A DNA stretch of 64,000 nt from Microlunatus antarcticus (GCF_014193425.1 NZ_JACHZG010000001.1:2294001-2358000); one strand, 5' to 3'; shown: positions 51,113-60,340, numbered from the stretch's first letter. Numbers and translations: made by a program. Notes: generated from the sequence alone by a model not told the origin.

Positions 51113-51928
51113 GTGGCCCGCTTCCAGACGTCGGACGGAGTCGGCCTGCACTACACGGACGCGGGCAGCGGTCGCCCGGTCGTCCTGGTGCACGGCTACA
51201 CCGCACCCGCCACCGCGTGGGCGCTCACCGAGGACGCCCTGCTCGAGGCCCGCCACCGCGTCGTCGCGTTCGACCGGCGGTCGCACGGCGAGTCCGACAC
51301 CCCGGCCTTCGGGCAGCGGATGGCCCGGCACGGCCGCGACCTGGCCGAGCTGCTGGAGCACCTCGACCTCACCGGCGCCGTGCTCGTCGGCGCCTCGATG
51401 GGCGGGAACGTGATCTGGGCGTACGCCGACCAGCAGGGCACGGCGTCCCTGGGCGGGATCGTCGTCGTCGACCAGACGCCAAAGATGATCAACGACGCCG
51501 GCTGGCCGTACGGCTTCTACGGGCTCGTGCCCGAGAACGCTGGCACCCTCTTCGCGGACGGCGTCCCGCAGACCGGGCGCGGGCGGGCCCTCGACGCGTC
51601 GGCGACGGAGATGGGCCGGCTCGTGGGCCGGCTGGGCGGCCCGCCCGCGTTCCGCGACGGCACCGCGCCCCAGACGCTGGCGCTGCTGCAGGACCACGCG
51701 ATGCAGGACTACCGCGACGTCGTGGCCCGGGCGACGTGCCCGGTCCTCATGGTCGCCGGCCGCCAGAGCCAGGTGCGGCCGTGCGAGCACGCGGCCGCGG
51801 CCGTCGTCGACCAGCCGCTGGGGCGCGCGGTCGTGATCGAGGACGCGGGCCACACCGTGAGCTTCGACCAGCCGGACGCGTTCAACGCCGCCCTGCTCGA
51901 GTTCGTCGACGGGTTGGCCCGGGAATAG
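51113..51928 (+). CDS. Alpha/beta hydrolase
   Basis: This 271-residue hydrolase from GTG 51113 has the oxyanion region VVLVHGYTAPATAW, the nucleophile elbow VGASMGGN (Ser), an acid in VLMVAGRQSQ or nearby, and the final His in IEDAGHTVSFDQP. The lid between contains many aromatics (DAGWPYGFYGLVPEN). It could be an esterase, lactonase or C-C hydrolase. It is coupled to the FAD oxidase and may release the hydroxy acid that the oxidase consumes, for example from an ester (inference). Confidence 0.9.
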   Translation: MARFQTSDGVGLHYTDAGSGRPVVLVHGYTAPATAWALTEDALLEARHRVVAFDRRSHGESDTPAFGQRMARHGRDLAELLEHLDLTGAVLVGASMGGNVIWAYADQQGTASLGGIVVVDQTPKMINDAGWPYGFYGLVPENAGTLFADGVPQTGRGRALDASATEMGRLVGRLGGPPAFRDGTAPQTLALLQDHAMQDYRDVVARATCPVLMVAGRQSQVRPCEHAAAAVVDQPLGRAVVIEDAGHTVSFDQPDAFNAALLEFVDGLARE

Positions 51929-51956
51929 GCGTCGCACGGGCCCGGTTCGGGCTCAG

Positions 51957-52457
51957 GTGACGACGCGCGAGCTGTTCAGCTTCCCGAACCCGGTCGACGA
52001 GCACGCCGCCCGTACGGTCGCGGCGGGCGTGGCCGTGCTGGCGGGGCTCGCGCTGGCCACCGGCTGGACCTGGTTGGTCGTGCTGCTGGCCGTCGGCTTC
52101 GCGGCGCGGACGGCGGCCGGGCCGCGGTTCAGCCTGCTGGGTCGTCTCGCCACCCAGGTCGTCGCCCCGCGGCTGGGGATGCCGAAGTTCGTGCCGGGCC
52201 CGCCCAAGCGCTTCGCCCAGAGCATCGGCCTCGTGCTCACGACGGTGGCGGCCGTGGCGGCGTACCGGTTCGGCGCGCTCCTGCTGCCCACGCTCCTGGT
52301 CGCCGTGCTGCTGCTCTTCGCCCTGCTCGAGTCGGTGCTCGGCTTCTGCGCCGGCTGCTGGCTCTTCGGCCACCTGATGCGCCTCGGCGTGATCCCCGCC
52401 GACACGTGCGAGGCCTGCGCGAACGTCCAGCAACGGTACGCAAGCAGCCAGGCCTGA
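51957..52457 (+). CDS. DUF4395 membrane protein
   Basis: This 166-residue protein from GTG 51957 has the DUF4395 layout: FSFPNPVDEHAARTVAAGVAVLAG, a second pair of hydrophobic helices, and the Cys motif GFCAGCWLFGHL near the end, plus a further C-x2-C (CEACANV). The cysteine motif suggests a thiol redox role; homologues often accompany thioredoxin-like genes, but none is here. It is 28 nt after the hydrolase and convergent with mpa, separated by structured repeat copy B. Confidence 0.88.
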   Translation: MTTRELFSFPNPVDEHAARTVAAGVAVLAGLALATGWTWLVVLLAVGFAARTAAGPRFSLLGRLATQVVAPRLGMPKFVPGPPKRFAQSIGLVLTTVAAVAAYRFGALLLPTLLVAVLLLFALLESVLGFCAGCWLFGHLMRLGVIPADTCEACANVQQRYASSQA

Positions 52458-52498
52458 GGCGGCTGCGGCCTGCGCCGCCACCAGCCGACGAAGGTGAC

Positions 52499-52580
52499 CA
52501 CGAGAAACTGGCGCTCACCACGGCAGATCCGCCGCGGTCAGCGCCAGTTTTTCACGTGAACGTGAAAGTCCTGTGACTCG
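52499..52580 (-). repeat. Structured repeat copy B, downstream of mpa
   Basis: Sister of 43649-43730 (64 of 80 identical). It has a perfect 11-bp stem AAACTGGCGCT (52505-52515) / AGCGCCAGTTT (52540-52550), extended with two mismatches to 17 bp, and a second stem TTTCACGT-GA-ACGTGAAA (52550-52567). The latter starts about 43 nt after the mpa stop. It lies between convergent genes. Confidence 0.74.
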
Positions 52581-52609
52581 TGGGGCCAGACCTACGACCC
52601 CGGGTTGGG

Positions 52610-54373
52610 CTAGAGGTACTGCCCGGTGTTGGAGACGGTGTCGATGGAACGGCCGGGCTGGGTGCCCTTCTTCGAGCTGATCAGGGTGCGGATGAAGACG
52701 ATGCGCTCGCCCTTCTTGCCGCTGATCTTGGCCCAGTCGTCGGGGTTCGTCGTGTTGGGCAGGTCCTCGTTCTCGGCGAACTCGTCGACGCAGGCCTGCA
52801 GCAGGTGGCCGATCCGGATGCCCTTCACGCCCGTGTCGAGCAGGTCCTTGATCGCCATCTTCTTCGCCCGGTCGACGATGTTCTGCACCATCGCGCCGGA
52901 GTTGAAGTCCCGGAAGTAGAGGATCTCCTTGTCGCCGCCCGCGTACGTGACCTCGAGGAACTGGTTTTCCTCGGTGTCCTCGTACATCCGCTCGACGGTG
53001 CGCTCGATCATGCCCTTGACCGTGGCCGCACGGTCGCCAGCGAACTCGGCGAGGTCCTCGCTGTGCAGCGGGAGCCCCTGGGTCAGGTACTTGCTGAAGA
53101 TGTCGCGCGCCGCCTCGGCGTCGGGCCGCTCGATCTTGATCTTGACGTCCAGGCGGCCGGGCCGCAGGATCGCCGGGTCGATCATGTCCTCGCGGTTCGA
53201 GGCGCCGATGATGATCACGTTCTCGAGGCCCTCGACGCCGTCGATCTCGCTGAGCAGCTGCGGGACGATCGTGTTCTCAACGTCGGAGGACACGCCCGAC
53301 CCGCGGGTGCGGAACAGGGAGTCCATCTCGTCGAAGAAGACGATCACCGGCATGCCGTCGGAGGCCTTCTCGCGCGCCCGCTGGAACACGAGCCGGATGT
53401 GGCGCTCGGTCTCGCCGACGTACTTGTTCAGCAGCTCGGGGCCCTTGATGTTGAGGAAGAAGCTGCGCCCCTCGACGCCGGTCTTCTCCGTCACGCGCTT
53501 GGCCAGCGAGTTCGCGACCGCCTTGGCGATCAACGTCTTGCCGCAGCCGGGCGGACCGTAGAGCAGGATCCCCTTCGGCGCCTTGAGCTCGTGCTCCAGG
53601 AACAGGTCCTTGTGCAGGAACGGCAGCTCCACGGCGTCACGGATCGCCTCGATCTGGGAGCCGAGACCGCCGATCACCGAGTAGTCGATGTCGGGAACCT
53701 CTTCGAGGACCAGCTCCTCGACCTCGAGCTTGGGGACGCGCTCGTACGCGAAGTGCACGCGACGGTCGATCAGCAGCGAGTCGCCGGCGCGCAGCGGACC
53801 CTCCTGCAGCGCGGTGGTGAGGCGGACGACGCTCTCCTCGTCCCCGTGCCCGACGATGAGCGCGCGGGTGCCGTCCTCGAGCCGCTCCTTGAGCGTGGCG
53901 ACCTCGCCGACCTCGTCGAACTCCAGGGCCTTCACGACGTTCATGGCCTCGTTGACCATGACCTCGCGGCCCGGGGTCAGTCCCTCGAGGTCGACGTCCG
54001 GGCTGACGCTCACGCGCATCTTGCGCCCGGACGTGAAGATGTCGGCGGTGCGCTCCTCGGCCGCGGCGATGAAGACGCCGAAGCTCGCCGGGGGCTGCGC
54101 CAGCCGGTCGACCTCGCCCTTGAGCGTGACGATCTGGTCCCGCGCCTCGCGCAACGTCGCCGCCAGGCGCTCGTTGTTCGCGGTCGTGGTGCGCGCCTCC
54201 GCCCGGGCGTCGGTCAGCCGACGCTCCAGGACCGCGAGGTCGTGCGGGTGGGCCGACACGCGCTCGCGCAACCGGGAGAGCTCCTCGCGGAGCGCCCCGA
54301 TCTGGACGAGCAGGTACTCGCGCTCCTCGTTCGGAGCGCTGTCTGAGCTGGAGTTGAAGCTGGGACCGGTCAT
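52610..54373 (-). CDS. mpa: Proteasome-associated ATPase Mpa/ARC
   Basis: This 587-residue AAA+ unfoldase recognises Pup and threads pupylated proteins into the proteasome. An N-terminal coiled coil (about 10-85) binds Pup, followed by OB domains. The AAA module has Walker A GPPGCGKT (K279), Walker [12 protein letters not shown] and [17 protein letters not shown]. The C-terminus is GQYL, the docking motif inserted between alpha subunits. The start at ATG 54373 excludes an Arg-rich extension. It lies downstream of trmI, as in other actinobacteria. Confidence 0.97.
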   Translation of the reverse strand: MTGPSFNSSSDSAPNEEREYLLVQIGALREELSRLRERVSAHPHDLAVLERRLTDARAEARTTTANNERLAATLREARDQIVTLKGEVDRLAQPPASFGVFIAAAEERTADIFTSGRKMRVSVSPDVDLEGLTPGREVMVNEAMNVVKALEFDEVGEVATLKERLEDGTRALIVGHGDEESVVRLTTALQEGPLRAGDSLLIDRRVHFAYERVPKLEVEELVLEEVPDIDYSVIGGLGSQIEAIRDAVELPFLHKDLFLEHELKAPKGILLYGPPGCGKTLIAKAVANSLAKRVTEKTGVEGRSFFLNIKGPELLNKYVGETERHIRLVFQRAREKASDGMPVIVFFDEMDSLFRTRGSGVSSDVENTIVPQLLSEIDGVEGLENVIIIGASNREDMIDPAILRPGRLDVKIKIERPDAEAARDIFSKYLTQGLPLHSEDLAEFAGDRAATVKGMIERTVERMYEDTEENQFLEVTYAGGDKEILYFRDFNSGAMVQNIVDRAKKMAIKDLLDTGVKGIRIGHLLQACVDEFAENEDLPNTTNPDDWAKISGKKGERIVFIRTLISSKKGTQPGRSIDTVSNTGQYL

Positions 54374-54395
54374 CGCGCACCTCCTTGCAGAGAAC

Positions 54396-55337
54396 CTACC
54401 CGCGCGTCTCGCCCGCCTCTGGGGTCGCGGCACGCGGGCCGGTGTAATCCTCGCCATAGGCCCCGGGGGCCGGGCGGCGCTTGCGGGCCGGGGCCGTGAA
54501 GCCCGGCGCCATCCGCCGGGCGCTGACCAGGAAGCCCGTGTGGCCGACCATGTCGTGGCGGGGGCGTACGGCGAGGCCCTCGGCGTGCCAGGCGCGCAGC
54601 AGCGTCTCGCTCGCCTCCGGCTCGGTGAAGCCGCCGTGCACCCGCAGCGTCTCGACCGTCCGGGCGAGCTGGGTCGTCGTGGCCACGTAGGCGAGCAGCA
54701 CGCCGCCGGGCACCAGACGTTCCGCGAGGGCCTCGACGCACTCCCAGGGGGCGAGCATGTCCAGCACCACGCGGTCGATCGGCTCGTCGTCGAGGCTCTC
54801 GACGAGGTCTCCCACGGTCAGGTCCCAGGTGGCCGGGGCGGTGCCGAAGAAGTTCTCGACGTTCTTCCGCGCCTGCGCGGCGAACTCGTCGCGCCGCTCG
54901 TACGAGCGCACCCGCCCGGTCGGCCCGACGGCGCGCAGCAGGCTGCAGGTCAGGGCGCCGGAACCGGCCCCCGCCTCCACGACCCGGGCTCCGGGGAAGA
55001 CGTCGCAGGCCATCAGGATCTGCGCCGCGTCCTTGGGGTAGATCACGGCGGCCTGGCGCGGCATCGTGACGGTGTACTCGTTCAGCAGCGGCCGCAGCGC
55101 GAGGTAGGCCGTCCCGCCGACCGAGGACACGACGACGCCCTCCGGGCCGCCGATCAGCTCGTCGTGGCTGACCCCGCCCTTGGTCGTGTGGAACGTGCCG
55201 CCCACGGCCAGGAGCACCGAGTGGCGCCGGTTCTTGTTGTCGGTCAGGGTCACCCGCTCCCCGGCCTGCAGCGGGCCGATGCGCACGCCCGACGGGACCG
55301 ACGGAACGGCCTCGACCGGACGCTCGTCGGCGGTCAT
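54396..55337 (-). CDS. trmI: tRNA (adenine-58-N1)-methyltransferase TrmI
   Basis: This 313-residue SAM-dependent enzyme methylates A58 in the tRNA T-loop. The N-terminal beta domain contains [13 protein letters not shown] and [49 protein letters not shown], with the SAM motif VVEAGAGSG. The catalytic region has [10 protein letters not shown]. The start at ATG 55337 overlaps the stop of the binding-protein gene (55334-55337). The C-terminal Lys/Arg-rich tail is typical. It is immediately upstream of mpa, a conserved actinobacterial neighbour pair. Confidence 0.95.
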   Translation of the reverse strand: MTADERPVEAVPSVPSGVRIGPLQAGERVTLTDNKNRRHSVLLAVGGTFHTTKGGVSHDELIGGPEGVVVSSVGGTAYLALRPLLNEYTVTMPRQAAVIYPKDAAQILMACDVFPGARVVEAGAGSGALTCSLLRAVGPTGRVRSYERRDEFAAQARKNVENFFGTAPATWDLTVGDLVESLDDEPIDRVVLDMLAPWECVEALAERLVPGGVLLAYVATTTQLARTVETLRVHGGFTEPEASETLLRAWHAEGLAVRPRHDMVGHTGFLVSARRMAPGFTAPARKRRPAPGAYGEDYTGPRAATPEAGETRG

Positions 55338-56857
55338 GCCGTCATCCCGAACAGGCCGAGCTGCCAGCCGGGGCCGTACGAGCCGTCGGCGACGTCCGCG
55401 CCGGCCCGCACCCAGACGGTCTCGTCGGACTGGGTGATGGGCAGCAGCACCGCGTCGCTGACCGCCTGGCGCTGGATCGTCGACAGCAGCCGCAGCGAGC
55501 TCGCGTCGTCGGTGCTGGCGCGGAAGGCCGTCGTGGTGGCGTCGACGGTCGGCGTCGACGCCGGCAGCGGGTCGTCCACGTACGGCTGCAGCCACGACAG
55601 CGCGGTCGAGGTCCAGGCCTTGCGGTCGACCAGGACGAGGTCGGCGTCGGCCGAGCCCGGGGCCAGCCGCACGCTGAGGCCGCCGGTGTCCTCGAGCCGG
55701 TTGCGCACCTGGTCGGCGAGGTCGCCGGAGTTGGGGGCGGTCTCGTCGTACGCCAGCGTGAGGTTGATGCGGTTCTTCCAGGTGACCTTGGGCCTCGTCT
55801 TCCCGCCCTGCGGGAAGGAGGCGACGTGGCCGACGACCCCGTTCGGGACGACGGAGTCGAGCGTGCGGTCGCCCTGCAGCGCGAGCGTGATGGCCGTGCG
55901 CAGACCCTTGTTCGCCCGCGCCGGGGAGCTGGGTGACCACACGAGCTGCTCCACCCGGGCACCGGCGAGGGTCTTCTGGCTGAAGCCGCTCGCGGTGACC
56001 CGGTCGGGACTCCCGCCGACCTGCTGGCTGAGCCGGGTGACGGCCGCGGAGTTCAGGCCGCGGGACACCACGTCGACCTCGCCCTTCTCCATCGCGTCCT
56101 CGATCGTCGCGGAGTCCGCCACCGTCTTGTACGTGAGCGTGTCCATCTGGGCCGGGCTGAAGCCCTTGTAGGCGGGAAACCGGTTGAACACGATGCTCTT
56201 GCTCGAGCCGCTCTCGTCGTCGGCGGTGACGACGAACGGGCCCGAGCCGACGGCCGGGTCCTTGGGGCTGCGGACCTTGTCGGCGTCGTACACCTGCTCG
56301 TCGACGATCGAGGCCGCCGGGGAGGCGAGCGCCCAGCCGAACTGGGTGTCCTCGCGGCTCAGCACGAAGCGGACGGTCAGGTCGTCCGGGGTCTCGATGC
56401 GGCGCAGCGTGGACAGCAGAGAGGTGGAGCTGCCGGCCACGTCGAGCCGCAGCGCGCGCTCGATGCTGAACTTCACGTCGGAGGACGTCAGCGGGTCACC
56501 GCCGGCGAAGGTCAGGTCCTTCTGCAGCGTGCAGGTGTACGTCGTGGTCGCGGTGAAGATGCAGTCGCGCGCGGCGTCGGGCTTGAGCACGTCGTCGCCG
56601 GGGGCGGAGGTCATGAGGCGCTGGAAGACGTTCAGCGTGAACATGCTCGACGCCTGGTCGGTGACGGCGGCCGGGTCGGTGACCGTGACCTCGTCGGTCG
56701 ACATCACGGTGAACGGCCGCGGCGGCGCCCCCGGCGTGCTCGGGTCGGGCGGCGGAGCGGCGGGGTTGTGGCAGCCGGCGAGCGCCAGCACGGCGGCGCC
56801 CAGGGTCGCGGCGAGCAGGCGCCGGCCGCGGGCCGGCCGGGACTCAGACGTGCGCAT
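55334..56857 (-). CDS. Solute-binding lipoprotein, peptide/nickel (SBP_bac_5) type
   Basis: This 507-residue lipoprotein has a signal MRTSESRPARGRRLLAATLG ending in lipobox LALAGC. The SBP_bac_5 layout follows: LNVFQRLMTSAPGDDVLKPDAARD, LQKDLTFAGGDPLTSSDVKFSIERAL, and DPAVGSGPFVV. Permease and ATPase genes are not adjacent, so it is an orphan or works with a distant transporter. It lies between the HAD phosphatase (14-nt overlap) and trmI (4-nt overlap), an order seen in other actinobacteria. Confidence 0.9.
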   Translation of the reverse strand: MRTSESRPARGRRLLAATLGAAVLALAGCHNPAAPPPDPSTPGAPPRPFTVMSTDEVTVTDPAAVTDQASSMFTLNVFQRLMTSAPGDDVLKPDAARDCIFTATTTYTCTLQKDLTFAGGDPLTSSDVKFSIERALRLDVAGSSTSLLSTLRRIETPDDLTVRFVLSREDTQFGWALASPAASIVDEQVYDADKVRSPKDPAVGSGPFVVTADDESGSSKSIVFNRFPAYKGFSPAQMDTLTYKTVADSATIEDAMEKGEVDVVSRGLNSAAVTRLSQQVGGSPDRVTASGFSQKTLAGARVEQLVWSPSSPARANKGLRTAITLALQGDRTLDSVVPNGVVGHVASFPQGGKTRPKVTWKNRINLTLAYDETAPNSGDLADQVRNRLEDTGGLSVRLAPGSADADLVLVDRKAWTSTALSWLQPYVDDPLPASTPTVDATTTAFRASTDDASSLRLLSTIQRQAVSDAVLLPITQSDETVWVRAGADVADGSYGPGWQLGLFGMTA

Positions 56858-57542
56858 CGGCCTCGTCCAGCAGCCGGGCGAGCCCGTCGAGGTCCACGTC
56901 GGCGAGCGAGGCGACCTGGACGCGCCGGGGTGCGTCGGGGATCGGCACCCGGTTGGGGATGGCCACGACCAGGGCACCGGCGGCGTTCCCGGACCGGGCA
57001 CCCGTCTCGCTGTCCTCGAAGACGATGCAGTCGCGGGCGTCGACGCCCAGCTCGGCGCAGGCGCGCTCGTACGGCTCCGGGTGCGGCTTGCCGCGCTCGA
57101 CCTCGTCGCCGGCCACCGAGGTGGTGAAGGACCCGGCGGGCAGCGCGCCGATGGCCGCGTCGAGCTGCACCCGGTAGGACGCGGACACGAGGGCGCAGGG
57201 GATCCCCGCCTGCCGGCTGGCCTCGAGCAGGTCGAGGGCGCCCGGGCGCCAGGGGATGTCCCCCGTCCGCAGGTCCTCGATGACCCGGGAGACGAGCTGG
57301 TCGACGACCCACTCCGCCGTCAGGTCGTGGCGGCCGATCGCGTTGAGGATGTAGCTGCCCGAGTCGATCAGCGAGTTGCCGACGAGCTGGTGGGCGTGCT
57401 CGTCGGACCACTCCCCGCCGAGGCGGCCGATGAGGTCGTACTCGGCGGCGATCCACAGCGGCTCGGTGTCGGCGAGCGTCCCGTCGAAGTCCCACAGGAG
57501 GGCGGCCGGCCGGGCGGGGACGTGCGGGGGCGTGGGTGTCAT
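56844..57542 (-). CDS. HAD-superfamily hydrolase, phosphoglucomutase/phosphatase-like
   Basis: This 232-residue enzyme has motif I LWDFDGTLADTEPLW (nucleophile Asp and general acid Asp), motif II in CALVSASYRVQ, motif III Lys in GKPHPEPYERA and motif IV CIVFEDSETGARSG. A helical cap (about 25-90) identifies subclass I. It dephosphorylates or isomerises a small phosphosugar-like compound; the exact substrate is unknown. Its end overlaps the start of the lipoprotein gene by 14 nt. Confidence 0.92.
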   Translation of the reverse strand: MTPTPPHVPARPAALLWDFDGTLADTEPLWIAAEYDLIGRLGGEWSDEHAHQLVGNSLIDSGSYILNAIGRHDLTAEWVVDQLVSRVIEDLRTGDIPWRPGALDLLEASRQAGIPCALVSASYRVQLDAAIGALPAGSFTTSVAGDEVERGKPHPEPYERACAELGVDARDCIVFEDSETGARSGNAAGALVVAIPNRVPIPDAPRRVQVASLADVDLDGLARLLDEADAHV

Positions 57543-57642
57543 GGCGCTTCCATCATTCCTGGGCCCTGGCTATGACACCAATCCGGCGCGCGGCGCGGCA
57601 CGGTCCGGCGGCGCGGCTGGGAGGAGAGGAGACACTGGGCAC

Positions 57643-59226
57643 GTGCCGCTGCCAACCGAGGTCGATGCCGTCGTCGTAGGAGCCGGCCCGAACGGCCTCG
57701 TCGGCGCGAACCGGCTGGCCGACGCCGGGTGGGACGTGCTGCTCCTGGAGGCCCAGCCGGACGTGGGCGGGGCGGTGCGGAGCGACCGGGAGGTCGACCC
57801 GGAGTTCGTCAGCGACACGTTCAGCGCGTTCTACCCGATGGCGGCGGTCTCCCCCGCGATCACCTCGCTCGGGCTGGAGCGGTTCGGCCTTGAGTGGTCG
57901 CACGCGCCCGCGGTGCTCGGGCACCCCCGGCGCGACGGTTCCTGGGCGCTGCTGCACCGCGACGAGGACGTGACCGCCGGTCTCTTCGAGGCCGCGCACC
58001 CCGGGGACGGCGACGCCTGGCACGAGCTGGTGGCGTCCTGGCGGACCGTCGAGCGCGGGCTCATGGAGACCCTGCTGACGCCGATCCCGCCGGTGCGCGG
58101 CGGGCTCCGGCTGCTCTCGCAGCTGCCGAAGGTGGGCGGCCTCGGCTACCTCCGCGAGCTGCTCGTCCCCGCGTCGCACCTGGTCGAACGTCGCTTCGGC
58201 GGCGACGGCCCGTCGCTCCTGGTCGCGGGCAACGCCTGCCACGCCGACATCCCGGTCGACGCCGCGGGCTCGGGCTTCATCGGGCTGCTGCTGACCATGC
58301 TCGGCCAGACGGTCGGGTTCCCGGCGCCGACCGGCGGGGCGGGGGCGCTCGCGCAGGCGATGAAGGACCGGTTCGTCGCCGCCGGCGGGACGGTCGCCAC
58401 CTCGACGCCGGTGACCGGCATCCGGGTCGCGGGCGGTCGCGCGGTCGCGGTGCAGACCGCGGACGGCGAGGTGCGCGTACGCCGCTCGGTGCTGGCCGAC
58501 GTCGGCGCCGAGCAGCTCTACGGCGGCCTCGTCGCGGCCGACGACCTGCCGGCGAAGACGTTGCGCAAGATGGACGGGTTCCGGCGCGACCCCGCGACGT
58601 TCAAGGTCGACTACGCCCTCGACGGGCCGGTTCCGTGGTCCGGGACCCCCGCGTACGCCCCCGGGACCGTGCACCTCGCCGACTCCGTGGGCGCGATGGC
58701 GACCTACACCTCGCAGCTCGACTCGGGCTACGTGCCGGCGGACCCGTACCTGCTGGTCGGGCAGATGACCACGACCGACCCGTCGCGCTCCCCCGCCGGC
58801 ACCGAGGCGCTGTGGGCGTACACGCACGTCCCCCAGGAGGTGCTCGGCGACGCGGGCGAGGACGGGCTCACGGGGAGCTGGGACCCGAGCGAGGCGGAAC
58901 GCTTCGCCGACCGGCTGCAGGCCCGGCTCGAGGTGTTCGCGCCCGGCTTCGGCTCCCGGGTGCGGTCGCGGCGCATCCTCACCCCCGGCGACCTCGAGCA
59001 CCGCGACGCCAACCTGGTCGGCGGCTCGCTCAACGGCGGCAGCTCCGCGGTCGACCAGCAGCTCGTGTTCCGCCCGTTCGCGGGCACGGGGCGGAGCGAG
59101 ACCCCCGTCAAGGGGCTCTACCTCGCCTCCGCCTCGGCGCACCCGGGCGGCAGCGTCCACGGCGCCTGCGGCGCGAACGCCGCCCGCGCGGCCCTCTGGT
59201 GGGACCGCCTGCGCCTCTCCCGCTGA
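57643..59226 (+). CDS. Phytoene dehydrogenase-like FAD/NAD(P) oxidoreductase
   Basis: This 527-residue flavoprotein from GTG 57643 has AVVVGAGPNGLVGANRLADAGWDVLLLEAQPDVGGAVRS (FAD dinucleotide motif) and the C-terminal motif GLYLASASAHPGGSVHGACGANAARAAL. This is the CrtI-related family of amine oxidase-type proteins. Whether it acts on a carotenoid is not shown; no crt gene is nearby. GAGGAGAGGAG lies upstream. It ends 5 nt before the first copy of a 40-nt hairpin repeat. Confidence 0.92.
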   Translation: MPLPTEVDAVVVGAGPNGLVGANRLADAGWDVLLLEAQPDVGGAVRSDREVDPEFVSDTFSAFYPMAAVSPAITSLGLERFGLEWSHAPAVLGHPRRDGSWALLHRDEDVTAGLFEAAHPGDGDAWHELVASWRTVERGLMETLLTPIPPVRGGLRLLSQLPKVGGLGYLRELLVPASHLVERRFGGDGPSLLVAGNACHADIPVDAAGSGFIGLLLTMLGQTVGFPAPTGGAGALAQAMKDRFVAAGGTVATSTPVTGIRVAGGRAVAVQTADGEVRVRRSVLADVGAEQLYGGLVAADDLPAKTLRKMDGFRRDPATFKVDYALDGPVPWSGTPAYAPGTVHLADSVGAMATYTSQLDSGYVPADPYLLVGQMTTTDPSRSPAGTEALWAYTHVPQEVLGDAGEDGLTGSWDPSEAERFADRLQARLEVFAPGFGSRVRSRRILTPGDLEHRDANLVGGSLNGGSSAVDQQLVFRPFAGTGRSETPVKGLYLASASAHPGGSVHGACGANAARAALWWDRLRLSR

Positions 59227-59230
59227 CACT

Positions 59231-59270
59231 GGGGAAGTTCCGACCGCGACTACGCGGTCAAGACTTTCCC
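59231..59270 (+). repeat. 40-nt hairpin repeat, copy 1
   Basis: GGGGAAGTTC opens the element; the left arm can pair imperfectly with CGCGGTCAAGACTTTCCC. It is 29 of 40 positions identical (ungapped) to the same-orientation copy at 60301-60340. It follows the phytoene dehydrogenase-like stop by 4 nt and may terminate its transcript. Confidence 0.68.
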
Positions 59271-59375
59271 GTTGTCGACGTCGGGCGAACTGGCCTGTGG
59301 AGAACCGGTTCTGCGAGGTCGAACCACCTCCAGCATGGGCTGGTGCAGGAGCGAGGAGAGCCCGGTCGGGCCCTG

Positions 59376-60299
59376 ATGCGGCTCGCCGCCGCCCAGGAGG
59401 ACGTGGTGACCCGCGAGCAGGCCCTGGGTCTGGACCTCTCGCGGCACACCCTGGCCCGGCTGGTGACGCAGGGACGGTGGCAGCGCCTGGCTCCCGGGCT
59501 CTACGTCACCCACAACGCAACCGTCTCCTGGCCGAGCCTGGCGTGGGCAGGTGTGCTGCTGGGCGGCGAGGACGCCCGCCTCGGCGGGAGCGCTGCGGCC
59601 TACGCCCAGAAGCTGGTCGACGAGGCTCCCGACCCGGTCCACGTCTTCGTGCCGCACGACGTGATCCTGCGACGCCGGCCGCACTGGGTCTTCGTCAGAG
59701 AACGTCCGGGAGCACGGAGCGCCCGGACCACTGGGTCCCCGCCGAGGACCCTGCTGGCGGACACCGTCCTCGACCTCTGCGAGTCGGCGTCGGCTCGCAC
59801 GATCGAGGACCTGGTCACCCGAGCCGCCCAACGGCGGCTCGTCACACCGCAGCAGGTGCTGCGGGCCTTGTCCGGACGAGGCCGACACACCCGCCGGGTG
59901 CTGCTCACCGAGCTTCTCGCGGACGTCGACGTCGGTGCCGAGTCACCGCTGGAGCTGCGCTACCTCCGCGACGTGGAGCGGCCGCACGGTCTGCCACCAG
60001 GAGCTCGGCAACGACCGAGTGCCGACCGCCCCGCCCTGAGGGACGTGCTGTACGAGGCCTACGCGTTCATCGTCGAGCTCGACGGGCGCAAGGGCCACGA
60101 GGGCGAGGGGAAGTTCCGTGACATGCGGCGGGACAACGCCGCGCTCCTCGCTCGGCTCTCGACCGTGCGCTACGGCTTCGGCGACGTGGCCGGCAGCCCG
60201 TGCGACGTGGCCTGGGAGGTCGCTCAGCTGCTCGGTCAGCGGGGCTGGCCCGGACCGTTCGTCCCGTGTCGACGCTGTCCGAGCAGCAGCTGGCGGTAG
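59376..60299 (+). CDS. AbiEi-like HTH / DUF559 putative nuclease
   Basis: This 307-residue protein from ATG 59376 (GTG 59343 is an alternative) has an N-terminal AbiEi_4-type helix-turn-helix (QEDVVTREQALGLDLSRHTLARLVTQGRWQRLAPGLYV). The C-terminal DUF559/Vsr-like region includes FIVELDGRKGHEGEGKFRDMRRDNAALLARLSTVRYGFGDV, with the E-x-D-G and later acidic/basic residues of a PDDEXK-like core. Such fusions are common single genes in actinobacteria and are suspected in defence or toxin-antitoxin roles. No AbiEii toxin is adjacent. It lies between two direct copies of a 40-nt hairpin. Confidence 0.8.
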   Translation: MRLAAAQEDVVTREQALGLDLSRHTLARLVTQGRWQRLAPGLYVTHNATVSWPSLAWAGVLLGGEDARLGGSAAAYAQKLVDEAPDPVHVFVPHDVILRRRPHWVFVRERPGARSARTTGSPPRTLLADTVLDLCESASARTIEDLVTRAAQRRLVTPQQVLRALSGRGRHTRRVLLTELLADVDVGAESPLELRYLRDVERPHGLPPGARQRPSADRPALRDVLYEAYAFIVELDGRKGHEGEGKFRDMRRDNAALLARLSTVRYGFGDVAGSPCDVAWEVAQLLGQRGWPGPFVPCRRCPSSSWR

Positions 60300-60300
60300 C

Positions 60301-60340
60301 GGGGAAGTTCTGACCGGTCAGTCGCGGTCAGAAGTTCCCC
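60301..60340 (+). repeat. 40-nt hairpin repeat, copy 2
   Basis: GGGGAAGTTCTGACC (60301-60315) pairs with GGTCAGAAGTTCCCC (60326-60340) with one mismatch. It is a direct copy of 59231-59270. It starts after the nuclease stop and overlaps the last codons of oleD on the other strand. Confidence 0.72.

Noticed and set aside
59376-60299. Functional AbiE toxin-antitoxin pair
   Set aside because: The AbiEi-like HTH is fused to a DUF559 domain and no AbiEii nucleotidyltransferase follows, so a classical AbiE system is absent.
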